Source: Elephas maximus indicus (Eukaryota > Chordata > Mammalia > Proboscidea > Elephantidae). Taken from it: DNA of 64,000 bases. The DNA is taken from positions 40,994,378 to 41,058,377 of the forward strand of contig NC_064839.1 in NCBI RefSeq assembly GCF_024166365.1. Direction: 5' to 3'. The notes under the pieces were generated by a model that searched no databases, was not told the origin of the DNA, and saw nothing but the letters and a program-made list of their open reading frames with translations. The translations under genes were made by a program, and so were the position numbers. Position 1 is the first letter of the stretch. Each line of letters begins with the position of its first letter. Shown here one piece after another: positions 47,217 through 57,395 of the stretch.

Positions 47217-48064
47217 GTGGCATATGATCAGCAACTGATGGTACTGAAGGAAGAAGTCCAAGCTGCCCTGAAGGCACTGGCAAAAAACAAGCCTCGAGGA
47301 ACTGATGAAATATCAACTGAGATGTTTCAACAGACAGATGCAGCACTGGAAGTGCTCATTCGTCTATGCCAAGAAGTATGGAAAACAGCTTCCTGGCCAA
47401 TGGACTTCAAGAGATCCATATTTATGCCTACTCCCAAGAAAGGTGATCCAACCAAATGTGGAAATTATAGAACAATATCATTAATATCACACACAAGCAA
47501 AATTTTGCTGAAGATCATTCAAAAACAGCTGCAGCAGTATATCGACAGGGAACTGCCAGAAATTCAGGCTGGTTTCAGGAGAGGACGTGGAACCAGGGAT
47601 ATCATTGCTGATGTCAGATGGATCCTGGCTGAAAGCAGACAATACCAGAAGGATGTTTACCTGTGTTTTATTGACTATGCAAAGGCATTCGACTGTGTGG
47701 ATCATAACAAAGTATGGATAACATTGAGAAGAATGGGAGTTCCAGAACCCTTAATTGTGCTTGTGAGGAACCTTTACATAGATCAAAAGGCAGTTGTTCG
47801 GACAGAACAAGGGGATACTGATTGGTTTAAACTCAGGAAATGTGTACGTCAGGGTTGTATTCTTTCACCTTACCTATTCAATCTGTATGCTGAGCAAATA
47901 ATATGAGAAGCTGGACTATATGAAGAAGAATGGGGCATCAGGATTGGAGAAAGACTCATTAACAGCCTGTGTTATACAGATAACACAACCCTGCTTGCTG
48001 AAAGTGAAGAGGGCCTGAAGCACTTACTCTAATTGAGATCAAAGACCACAGCCTTCAGTATGGA
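47217..48064 (+). pseudogene. RTE reverse transcriptase domain remnant
   Basis: Open for 229 codons, to 47906. RT landmarks in order: AKNKPRGTDEIS near residue 21, FMPTPKKGDPTKCGNYRTIS near 69, ILLKIIQKQLQ near 95, QAGFRRGRGTRD near 116, CFIDYAKAFDCVDH (motif A with its aspartate) near 149, and RQGCILSPYLFNLYAEQI (motif B) at the end. A stop follows. The active-site box at about 47973-47987 reads YTDNT in place of the usual two-aspartate form, so one catalytic aspartate is replaced by asparagine. A further frameshift follows before the C-terminal block. Confidence 0.93.
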
Positions 48065-48727
48065 TTGCACCTCAACATTAAGGAAACAAAAATCCTCACA
48101 ACTGGACCGATGAGCAACATCATGATAAACGGAGAAAAGACTGAAGTTGTCAAGGATTTCATTTTACTTGGATCCACAATCAACAGCCATGGAAGCAGCA
48201 GTCAAGAAATCAAAAGGCGCATTGCATTGGGCAAATCTGCTGCAAAGGATGTCTTTAAAGTGTTGAAGAGCAAAGATGTCACCTTGAAGGCTAAGGTGTG
48301 CCTCACTCAAGCCATGGCATTTTCAATTGCATCACATGCATGTGAAAGCTGGACAATGAATAAGGAAGATGGGAGAAGAAATGACATGTTTGAACTGTGG
48401 TGCTGGAGAAGAATATTGAATATACCATGGACTGCCAAAAGAATGAACAAATCTGTCTTGGGACAAGTACAACCAGAATGCTCCTTAGAAGCAAGGGTGG
48501 CGAGACTACATCTTACATACTTTGGACATGTTGTCAGGAGGGATCAGTCCCCGGAGAAGGACATCGTGCTTGGCAGAGTACAGGGTCAGTGGAAAAGAGG
48601 GAGACCCTCAATGAGGTGGACTGACGCAGTGGCTGCAACAACGAGCTCAAGCATAGCAACGACTGTGAGAACGGCTCAGGACCAGGCAGTGTTTTGTTCT
48701 GTTGTGCATATGGTCGCTATGAGCTAG
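48065..48727 (+). pseudogene. RTE C-terminal region remnant
   Basis: 220 codons open in a third frame: HLNIKETKILTTGPMSN, DFILLGSTINSHGSS, SIASHACESWTMNKED, FELWCWRRILNIPWT, YFGHVVRRDQSPEKD. It is the best-preserved part, and its relatives at 75-437, 21687-22142 and 38635-38817 show which segment of RTE they represent. It ends near the 3' UTR and the (AAC)n tail. Confidence 0.92.
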
Positions 48728-48746
48728 AACTGACTCGAAGGCACCT

Positions 48747-48764
48747 AACAACAACAACAACAAC
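48747..48764 (+). repeat. (AAC)n RTE tail
   Basis: aacaacaacaacaacaac directly before the target-site duplication. RTE elements end in short tandem tails instead of poly(A). Confidence 0.9.
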
Positions 48765-48774
48765 AGATTAAATA

Positions 48775-49602
48775 CAGGCAAGGCAGCAAACTAGGCTTTG
48801 GCAAAGATGACCACTCCTTTCAGCTGTCATATCCAGCCACTCCAAGGTAGGAAAATTCTGCAGATGCTAACTTTCTCTCTCAATTAGCAAAATCTAAGCG
48901 GGTGTGTATACTAGGATAGATAAGATGGCTGAAAGCGGTTGGAAAAAGACACAAAAAGGAGTTGGTATTTCTCCCGGCTGGTAATCTTGGTGCCTGGGGA
49001 GCATTCAGGCCAGGCTGCAGACTCAGTCTGGGTCAGCTGGGCCAAGTCACTGAGAGTCATGAGGCCAGTTTTCAAAAACAATGATTACAGATTTAGGATG
49101 GATGGAGGTGAGAGCAGGGTGAGGATGGTTCTGTCTTCTAGGTCTAGTTTTGAACTCCTCATTAGGTAAATTGTTCATCTTATTGCTATTTATCCATTGG
49201 AAAAGGTGGTGAAATTCTGTGTTCCCCAGTGAGCCAGCACAGTACTGAAACGAGAAAGAGAGGAAAGCCAGAACGCTCTTCCAGCACCTAAAAGATTTGC
49301 AGAAACATATTTATTTCTCAATCGATTCTGTATGCTGTCAACTAGAGTATAAAACAAGAACACAAAGCTGTTTATAACTCTCATAAAATGTCACTCATTT
49401 TTACCAACAATCAAGTTCCTCTGCTCATCCCTAAGTGCAGTGAGTCCATGTAGCACAGTTTTGCTATTCTTCTGAACGCTTCCTCAGGCAGACAGAATGG
49501 CCCTTACGATGATAAAATGAAGAAATCCCTGTTATTAACAGTTAGAAAAAACATAGAGTGGGCCTTATTCACCAGGGCTACTTCAACGGGCTATATGACT
49601 TA
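48775..49602. other. unique intronic sequence
   Basis: No repeat or exon recognised. Confidence 0.4.
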
Positions 49603-49805
49603 AAAGCAGTTGCTGTCGAGTTGACTCCCGCTCATGGTGACCCCATGTGTGTCAGAGTAGAATGGTGCACCATACGGTGTTCAGTGGTTGATTTTTCGGA
49701 AGCAGATTGTCAGACTGTCTTCCGAGGTATCTCTGGATGGATTCGAACTTTCAACCTTTTGGTTAGCAGCTGAGTGCGTTAACTCTGTGTTCTGCTCAGG
49801 GACTC
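49603..49805 (-). repeat. older SINE subfamily with RTE-like body
   Basis: On minus: a tRNA-like head (gagtccctgagcagaacaca), a B-box region gttcgaatccatcc, a body gacaatctgcttccgaaaaa that resembles the RTE 5' UTR near 45691-45740, and a tail matching the RTE 3' end. Duplication not resolved. Confidence 0.85.
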
Positions 49806-49846
49806 TGCTGCTATTCAAGATACCATTATCTCATAATGAGATTACT

Positions 49847-50003
49847 CATTAATAATTAATAAAGCTCACAGCCACACAAAGTTAAAGTGGTCTCTCTATG
49901 TCTCAGTTACTGAGGTATTAAATGCAAGGAATTGATTTATCCAGGGTGGGATGCAGCACCCTCACAGAGGATGAACTAGGAATGCAGCCAGAAGTCTTAG
50001 CAT
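49847..50003 (+). repeat. left arm of a long inverted repeat
   Basis: It begins cattaataattaata and ends gaagtcttagcat, and matches the reverse complement of 50486-50644 at roughly 80% over about 158 bp with a few small gaps. Spacer 482 bp. Confidence 0.85.
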
Positions 50004-50485
50004 AAAGCAAAAAAAGTAGTAATGTTATAGATTTAAAGAAACAAATTGAGTAGCATTTTTTCTTCAAATTATTTGCTTTTGGAAGGGAATCCCTTATCTT
50101 AGCAAATGCAGAACCAATATATTCATTCCACTGCCTAAGAGCCAACTAAATTTTAAAAAGACGAAAATCTCTGAGGGTTGCCCCTTTGAGATACGTGCTG
50201 TCACACAACCAGTCAATCACAGGAAATGGCTAAAAAGGGATCCGCTGCTGTCAAATGATAATTAGGAAGAGAAGTCTTGAACTGCCACCAGGACTGTCAA
50301 ACCAGAAAGTTGCCTTGCTTTTTTTTAAAATAAGGGGAAGGAAGTAAAAAGATGATGAAAGGAAGTCTTTAAAGTCTTTCATACCACATTCTGGTATTTC
50401 TACAGTCCATTCCTTCTTGTGCTCGTTCCACAAGTTAATTAAAAAATAAGGAAGGAAGTTACGGTGGTCAGAGCAAGGTGTTAGG

Positions 50486-50644
50486 ATGCCAAGACTTCCA
50501 CGCTGCACTCCTAATTCGTTCTCTGTGAGGGTGTTCCCCCTACCCTAGATAAATCACTTCCTCGCATTTTAATTCTACCTCAGTAACTGAAACACAGAGA
50601 CCAATTTAACAGTGCGTGGCTGTGAGCACTATTAATTATTAATG
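50486..50644 (-). repeat. right arm of a long inverted repeat
   Basis: The reverse complement begins cattaataattaatagtgct and includes tcagttactgaggtag and accctcacagaga, colinear with the left arm. The outer flanks do not match. Confidence 0.85.
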
Positions 50645-51002
50645 CTCTGCCAATGTCTCTGTGGAACTGAGCTATTGAGCTATTAGCTACCTCATGATCA
50701 CCTGGAAAGTCCGATCACCCAAACCCCACCATTGATCCTTGACTGGCCTCCTCCATACAGCACCTTACCCACTGCAGCTGGGAAAGGTTTCTTTTTTCCC
50801 CATATATATATATTTTATTTAATTCATCCAAAAAAAGAAAAGAGAAAAAAAAAAACAAAACCTTAAAAACAACAGAAACAGGTGAAAAGGAACAGGAAAG
50901 AGGATATAATAAGGATAGCATTATAGTGGCAATCCCAGCTGTACAGACAGCTCTGTCAGTCAGCAATGCTCCGGAGAATATCTGTGCTTTCCTGGGATGT
51001 AA

Positions 51003-51093
51003 ACCAAAACCAAACAAAACCCACTGCTGTAGAGTCGCGTCAATTCCAACTCGTGTGCTACAGAGTAGAACTGCTCCATAGGGTTTTTTTTTT
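51003..51093 (-). repeat. 5'-truncated AfroSINE
   Basis: Only the tail half: acccactgctgtagagtcgc ... gagtagaactgctccatagg. Flanked by an 8-bp duplication ggatgtaa at 50995-51002 and 51094-51101. Confidence 0.9.
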
Positions 51094-51101
51094 GGATGTA
51101 A

Positions 51102-52299
51102 TATTTACCATGCCTTTCTTCCACCCTTGGGAAGCAAGCCTCAGGAAAAAAGCTGAGGGTCAACCTAGTGCTGTGCTGCAGCGCCCTCTGGAGGCGGTAC
51201 AGTGCACGGAAGAGGTTCTGCCAACATAAAGGAGGGAGGAAGAAGAAAAGGTCATTTAAAGAACAATAGAAGTCTCTGGTCCCACCTTTTACTAGTCAAC
51301 TTGTCAACACAAAGCTAAGAAAGAAAAGGTAGATGCTCCCAGCACAATCTAAACTCTACCAAAATGAAAAAAGTCTGGAGACAAAGAAAGCTGCCTATTC
51401 AGCAGGTCAATTGATGAACTGAGGGAACTCCTATGGAAAGTGAGGGATGGCCCGGCTACCCCTAAAATTAAGCTCCCAGTGGGTACAGTTCGTGGACTCT
51501 GCTAATCTTGTGAGCACTTTGGAGCCTGTCATCTATTTTGAGCTGGACTTGCCCATCCACACCACAGCTGTGGCAGTTCCTAAATACTATAGAACCTGCC
51601 CTCTGGTCAGGCTTCAAATGCCCCCAGGGCCTTGATTTACAATGAAATGTTTGAGCTCCTCTTACAAGAGACAAGTATTTGCCAAAGGTCTTTTCACTGC
51701 CTCTTTGCCCTCAGGGGGAAAAATTTTAACTTTATTAGGTTAATGCACATGGTTAAAATACAACATGATTCAAAATTTATTAAGTGACCCAGTGAAAAGT
51801 CATCTCCTACCTGGTCCCCCAAAGGTATCCAATACTTTTTCTGAGGCGACCACTGTTCCCAGTTTCTTGTGTATCCTTTAGAGGTATTCTCTGCATATAC
51901 GATCATTGACAGTTCACACACTAGCCCCCTCCCTACAACCAGTAGGTGATTTCCTAGCATTCTATGTAGAACTCAGTCCTACATGATCTATGTGCATTTG
52001 TGACACATCTCCATATATTTAGTTCTTATTTGAGTCTGGAAATCAAGCCCTGCAAATAAGAGTAAAAAAAAACAAAAACACCATGGCTATAACAGAGGCT
52101 AGGCCCAACACAAAAAATAGATGACTGGCTTCAAAATGGTCACAGAATTAGGTGGGAGACTATCAGTATGGGATGACATCACCTGAGCGAAACTAGCATA
52201 AGCCTCCCTCCAAATAAGTCAAGAACTGAAGCTGCCCCTCTTCTTCCTCCTTCCCCCCACCCCCATCAGAGTCACTATCATTGAAAAGTTTACTTGTCA
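51102..52299. other. mostly unique intronic sequence
   Basis: No confident repeat or exon recognised. Confidence 0.35.
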
Positions 52300-52520
52300 A
52301 TGAACAAACACTGATCAAGCACCTTCTCTGTGCCAGGCACTGTTCTAGGAACTGGATAAGGAGAGAACAAGACAATCTCTGTTCTTAAGGAGCTTAACAC
52401 CAGTGGTGCAGACAAATAACATGCAAACCGGTGAGATGCCAAGTCCTGTGCCAGGAAGTTAGAAGAGGTAACTGGTCAAGAGTGATGGGTGTCAGGGTAC
52501 TGTAGGCAGCTAGAGTGGTG
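52300..52520 (+). repeat. ancient interspersed repeat fragment
   Basis: caccttctctgtgccaggca, ctgttctaggaactggataa, ttcttaaggagcttaacacc: same family as 19470 and 29740. Confidence 0.5.
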
Positions 52521-52805
52521 GGGGAGGAGTCAATTGAGTTGAGAACTCAGTGATGAGAAGTAACAGAGCAAAGTGAAAAAGTGGCAACTGGGAACAGCAG
52601 GTGATACTGAGCTTAGTATGGTGAAAGCACAGAAGCGTTTGGCTTGAGCAGCTATGTGAAGAGGTTTCTTCCTGCCAGAGCTATTTCATGCATATACAAA
52701 CATTGTGTATTTATATATCCCTCCCCCACTTTAAGGAAATTGTATGCTTACTGTACTATTCTGTACCTTGCTTGCTTTTTTCCACTCAGCTATGTATTTC
52801 AGAGC

Positions 52806-52971
52806 AAGCCCTGGTGGCGCAGTGGTTAAAGCACTCAGCTACGAACTGAAAGGCCGATGGTTTGAATCCACCAACCACTTCACGGGAGAAAGATGTGGCA
52901 GTCAGCTTCCCTCAAGATGAGAATGATATCTGAATCAACTCAACGGCAATGGGTTTGGTTTTGGTTTTTGA
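52806..52971 (+). repeat. AfroSINE copy with 15-bp duplication
   Basis: agccctggtggcgcagtggt gives a good A box, and gatggtttgaatccacc the B box. Tail atcaactcaacggcaatggg. Flanked by tatgtatttca(g/a)agc at 52791-52805 and 52972-52986, one mismatch. Confidence 0.96.
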
Positions 52972-53042
52972 TATGTATTTCAAAGCTTAGTACATAAAGC
53001 TCGCCCTCATTCTTTTTAAAGCCATATGCTTCTCTGTGGTAT

Positions 53043-53209
53043 AAAAACCCAAAAACCCACTGCCGTCGAGTCAATTCCGACTCATAAGAACCCTACCAGG
53101 ACAGAGCAGAACTCCCCCATAGGGTCTCTAAGGAGCAGCTGGTGGCTTCGAACCGCTGACCTCTTAGTTGGCAGCCTAGCTCTTAACCACTGCGCCACCA
53201 GGGCTCGTT
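53043..53209 (-). repeat. AfroSINE copy with 10-bp duplication
   Basis: cgtcgagtcaattccgactc tail and ctgcgccaccagggctcg head (on plus). Flanked by a perfect tctgtggtat at 53033-53042 and 53210-53219. It is inverted relative to the SINE 72 bp to its left. Confidence 0.96.
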
Positions 53210-53699
53210 TCTGTGGTATGGAGGACATAAATTATCAAGCAATCCCCTGGGGAAAGACATTTGTAGTTTACAATCTTCTGCCATTATAAGCAATATGGGG
53301 AGTCAAACCTTGTCAAAGCAATGTTATCAAACTTCGGGATTTCTGCAAATCTGGCAAAAAAATGGCATCTCATTGTCATTTACATGTTTCTTTTTATACG
53401 AAAAAGTTGGCTTCTTTTCTAATGTGTAAAAGCCATTTGTATTTTCTCTCTTGCTCTTGTTAATCTTCTATTTCCTCTCTGTTCCTTTGCCCTTTAAAAA
53501 ACTGGGTGGTTGGTGATAGGAAAGGCAATATCCAATATGCGTCAAGTTTGTACAACATTATTCACCAATAAAATATACATGTGGTTACGCAGGTGGCCAT
53601 GTATGCATACACAGGTATAGGAACGGCCATGTGAGTATATGGGCATGCATGTACATGTTTACATGTGCTGCACAGATATAACAGAGCACATAGGGGCAG

Positions 53700-54945
53700 G
53701 CACAGTTAAGGAAACTTCCTAGACAGACTCAAATCTCTCGTGGGACTGAGTGACTGGGTTTGAAGGCTCAGGACCATAGTCTCGGGGGACATCTAGGTCA
53801 ATTGGCATAACATAGCTCATAACGTTCTACAGAGAGTCCCTGATGGGGCAGGAGAAAAGTGGGGTGCAAACCTCAAATTCTAGTTAAAAAGATCAGACTT
53901 AATGGTCTGAGACTGGAGGGACCCCAGAGGACATGGCCCTGGACTGTTAGCCCAAAACTAAAACCATTCCCAAAGCCAACTCTTCATACGTAGATTAGAC
54001 TGACTATAAGACATAAAATGATACTGGTGAGGAGTGTACTTCTTAGCCCAAGCAGACATGTGAGATTAACTGGGCGGCTCCTGTCCGGAGGGAAGATGAG
54101 AGGGCAGAGGTGGACAGCAGCTGGTTGAATGGACACAGGAAACACAGGGTGAAAAGGAGTGTGCTGTCACATTATAGGGAGAGTAACTAGGGTCACACAA
54201 CAATGTGTGTACAAGTCTTTGTATGAGAGGCTGACTTGAATTGTAAACTTTCCCTTAAAGAACCACAAAAAAAAAAAAAGAATGTTCTACATTCTAGGTT
54301 GGTGAGTAGTGTTTGGGATCTTAAAGCTTTAGAGTGGCCATCCACAACACAATTATGGGTCTCTTCCCATCTGGAGACTCAAGGAAAAATAGTCCACAGG
54401 ACTAACTGCCCAAGAGAACCGCAGCCTCTTCTAGCCTGAGACCAGAAGAACAAGATGGTGCCTGGCTACTACTACTAACCATTCTAACCCAGGACACAAA
54501 AGAAGGTCCCAGTTAGAATGGGAGAAAAATGTAGAACAAAATTCAAATTCCTAAAAAGGCCAGACCAATAGAAACTAGAAGAACCACCGAGACTATCGCC
54601 CTAAGATACCCCTTGAACTTGGAACTGAAGCCATTCCTGGTTGCTACTTTTCATCAAAATAAGAGACTGGCTTATAAAATAAACAGTATCATCTGCGAAT
54701 ACTGTGCTCCCTTAGCTTAATCAACCATGTGAGATGAAATGGCCATTTACCCTAAAACAAAGATGAGAAGCTAAAGAGAGGCAGGGAAGCTAGATAAATG
54801 GAAACAGAACAATAAGAATGGAAATAATGAGAATGTTGACACAATTGTGAAAATAGCCAATGTCATGGAACAAGCTGTATAAAAATTGTTAAATGGGAAC
54901 CTAACTTGCTATGTAAACTTTCACCTAACACACACACACACGTAT
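53700..54945 (+). mobile_element. older L1 3' UTR, interrupted by a younger L1
   Basis: 53700-53830 (gggggacatctaggtcaatt) continues after the insertion at 54291 with attctaggttggtgagtagt, gatggtgcctggctactact and the terminal part gtaaactttcacctaacaca. The tail has become a (CA)n run. Confidence 0.88.
53831..54280 (+). mobile_element. younger L1 3' UTR inserted in L1
   Basis: gagtccctgatggggcagga ... atggtctgagactggaggga ... tgtatgagaggctgacttga ... A13. Flanked by a 10-bp duplication aa(c/t)gttctac at 53821-53830 and 54281-54290, one mismatch. Confidence 0.93.
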
Positions 54946-54946
54946 G
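54930..54946. repeat. (CA)n microsatellite from an L1 tail
   Basis: cacacacacacac at the 3' end of the L1. Confidence 0.8.
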
Positions 54947-55484
54947 TTGATGTCTTTTTTATTGTTTGGTAGGGGCTCTTATTAGAGAAATTTGCGTATT
55001 TTTGGATTTGAGTTGCAAATAGCTTTTTCCTAGTTTATTATTTATCTTTGCTTATAATGGTCTCTGCCATGCAAATGTTTTTTATTTTCACGAATGTATC
55101 AGTGCTCTCTTATTAAGGCTTGGAAGGATTTTGTTTTTTAGTTAAAATGGACTTCTGCACTAAGGTGGGTATTACTAAGAACATTTGTTTGTTGATGGAA
55201 ACCACCCAGCCTGAAGGAAGAAGATAAGGGTGCAGGAGAGCAAGGAACAACCCAGAAGCAAAGTCACTGCGAGAAGGAGCAGGGAGGTAACCAACAGGTG
55301 GAGCAGTGGGCTGTTGATGGTTCTAGAGGAGACAGGTGTCATAACAGGAGCACGGCAGGGTATGTGGGTATGGGTGCTGGAAGGGTGGTGAAGCCATTGT
55401 TCTCAAACTTTCTCTTCTCTTGTAGTCAAACAATGGTCTACTTTGAAGCGCAGACCATCTGATTTTAAGGCCCCTTGTCCTTCT
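54947..55484. other. unique intronic sequence with L1-like traces
   Basis: 54955-55130 resembles T-rich antisense L1 text (aatttgcgtatttttggatt), but I could not assign it. No exon found. Confidence 0.3.
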
Positions 55485-55488
55485 CTAT

Positions 55489-56026
55489 TGTTATTGTCAA
55501 AAGAAAACTGAGTCAATAATAAAATTAATCTATTAGATGAGGTTTATTTGGGCAGAAAATTTGCGAATTGGGTAGCATCCAAATCAGATGTGGAAAGGTA
55601 TTCCACCAAGTATCAGCTGTGATTAGCTAATACTGACAAAATTCAAAACAAAAGAAGCTTATTTCTAATTGGCTTAACCAATTTATTATTGAAACGATGT
55701 CAGGATTTCATCAGTCAATAAGGGTGGAAGGGCTGTCAGGATCGCATGGGTCAATGAGGGTGGAAGGGCTGTCAGGATCTCACTGGTCAATGAGGGTGGA
55801 AGGGTTGTCAGGATCTCATGGGTCAATGAGGGTGGAAAGGTTGTAAGGATCTCATTGGTCAGTGAGGGTAGAAGGGCTGTCAGGACCTCACTGGTCAATG
55901 AAAGTAGAATGATTTATAGGAAAGCTAGGCTTAAGATTCGGTAAAGACAGGTCTTAGAGGTGTTGTCCACTCAACTGCTAATGCCATTTTGTCAACCACA
56001 TGACTCCATTTTTATTTCATTTAACA
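55489..56026 (-). mobile_element. solo LTR with six internal 36-bp repeats
   Basis: On minus it runs tgttaaatgaaataaaaatg to ...ttgacaataaca (TGTT...AACA). 4-bp flanks ctat (55485-55488) and ctac (56027-56030) may be its duplication with one mismatch. A minus-strand AATAAA is near 55540, and tataaat near 55915. No internal genes. Family not identified. Confidence 0.7.
55698..55913. repeat. minisatellite, six 36-bp units
   Basis: Six contiguous units of exactly 36 bp, each beginning tgtcaggat or a close variant (one begins tgtaaggat) and continuing tcaatgagggtgg. Because 36 is divisible by three, the minus strand reads as a 12-residue periodic ORF (PSLTHEILTTLP-like); this is a by-product of the repeat, not a protein. 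Confidence 0.95.
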
Positions 56027-56030
56027 CTAC

Positions 56031-56385
56031 CATCTACTAACTTCTCCAGCCACTCCCCCTTCACTGACAATGACTTCAGTGCTTGGGAAGTGCTTCTCCT
56101 TGTCTTCCCTTGCTTTTTCAGGTAGTCATTCTGCATGACTTCAATATCCACCGACGATCCAAACTTGTCCTCTCAATTTTTGAACCTTTTCAGAGGCAAT
56201 TACCTTTTTCTTTAGCCAAACAGCCACCTATTCACATGGAGATTCTCTCATAACCAACACGTCACCACCCTAACCTTTATTTATTCCATCTGCTTATCAA
56301 TTCCTCTTACCCTTCTGGATGAGATACTTCAGTACTTCCGCTAACCTCAATGGCAAATCCAGGAACGAGAATTTGGAAACAGTGA
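56031..56385. other. intronic sequence, no feature recognised
   Basis: Pyrimidine-rich text with some resemblance to L2 or LTR sequence, not assignable. Confidence 0.3.
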
Positions 56386-56395
56386 GGGGATACAA

Positions 56396-56561
56396 AACCC
56401 TGAAAAGCCAGACTCGTTGCCACTGAGTCAATTCCAACTTATAGTGACCCTATAGGACAGAGTAGAGCTGCCCTACTGGGTTCCCAAGAAGTGCCTGGTG
56501 GATTAGAACTGCTGATATTTTGATTAGCAGCTCTTAACCACTACACCACCAGGGTTTCCAA
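56396..56561 (-). repeat. AfroSINE copy with 10-bp duplication
   Basis: Tail gagtcaattccaacttatag, head ctacaccaccagggtttcc (on plus). Flanked by gg(g/a)gatacaa at 56386-56395 and 56562-56571. Confidence 0.94.
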
Positions 56562-56571
56562 GGAGATACAA

Positions 56572-57382
56572 GGAAATCTTTATTTTACCTTCGGGACTTG
56601 GGGAGTGTGAACTGTGGGAGAAAAACCAGCCTCCACTTAAGACTGCTGTGGGCAAAGCAGTATTTTCAGGGGCCCACTGGGCTCAGCTGCAGTGAAGGCA
56701 TGAAGGTAAAGAGATCATTCAGCAATGAGTTTGAACTGAAGGGAGATCATGGAGTCCCAAAGTGCACATGGGTATGGGTGGATGGGGGTGGGGAGTGGGA
56801 GACAAGTCCATTCAAGGAAATGTTCAGAGCAGAGCATCTTAAATCTGAGCAAAGTTTGGGAGGCCTGGATCTCTGGTGATGACCTGGGTGGGTGTCAGAA
56901 CACACCATGATTGGAGACATCCAGGTGACTGCCTTTGCCTGTGACTCGAGATGCCCCTGCTGTCAGGAACATGTAACTGCTCAAGTTCTGATTTTTACTG
57001 TTGTTTTCTTCCTCATCCATGCTTCCCATGTTACCTTTTTTTATTTTTCTGACCAATAACCCTATTAGGTAAAGGGAGTCTCCGACTTACTGTGTATTTC
57101 AAGTTACAACGAAACATGTCTATGACCCTTTTTTTTTTGTACATCTCATCGTTAGTAATATGTACTATATAATGTTGCAGCACGTTATTTGCTGATGTTA
57201 TCATTCTCAGATGTAACTTTTCCCAGCCCCAAAGACAAATAATATCTGAAGGACAGCTTCCTTGGGTATGGCTTTTTAGGTTCTAAATTATCTTCTCTCA
57301 AAATTATGAACATATTGCATCATCGTTTTTCACATCCAATTACTATAAGGACTCTGACGCCAACCTGATTCTGGACTGTTTT
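56572..57382. other. intronic sequence with a possible DNA-transposon half
   Basis: At about 57067 aaagggagtctccgacttac recalls the termini of the element at 12851, but no matching second end was found. The rest is unique. Confidence 0.3.
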
Positions 57383-57395
57383 CTCTATTCTCAAG

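Larger units (their letters stand above)
45539..48764 (+). mobile_element. near-full-length RTE-clade LINE
   Basis: 3226 bp flanked by a 10-bp duplication agattaa(c/a)ta at 45529-45538 and 48765-48774 (one mismatch). It contains a 5' UTR to 45906, an apurinic-type endonuclease region, a reverse transcriptase region, a C-terminal region, and an (AAC)n tail typical of RTE 3' ends. The reading frame is broken: an in-frame TGA at 46426-46428, then shifts between the three main open blocks. Orientation is antisense to CFDP1. It is related to BovB/RTE elements. Confidence 0.96.

Noticed and set aside
55686..55898. Protein with 12-residue periodicity, or a CRISPR-like array of 36-bp repeats
   Set aside because: The units abut without spacers and lie in an LTR in a mammalian genome; the ORF follows from the unit length.
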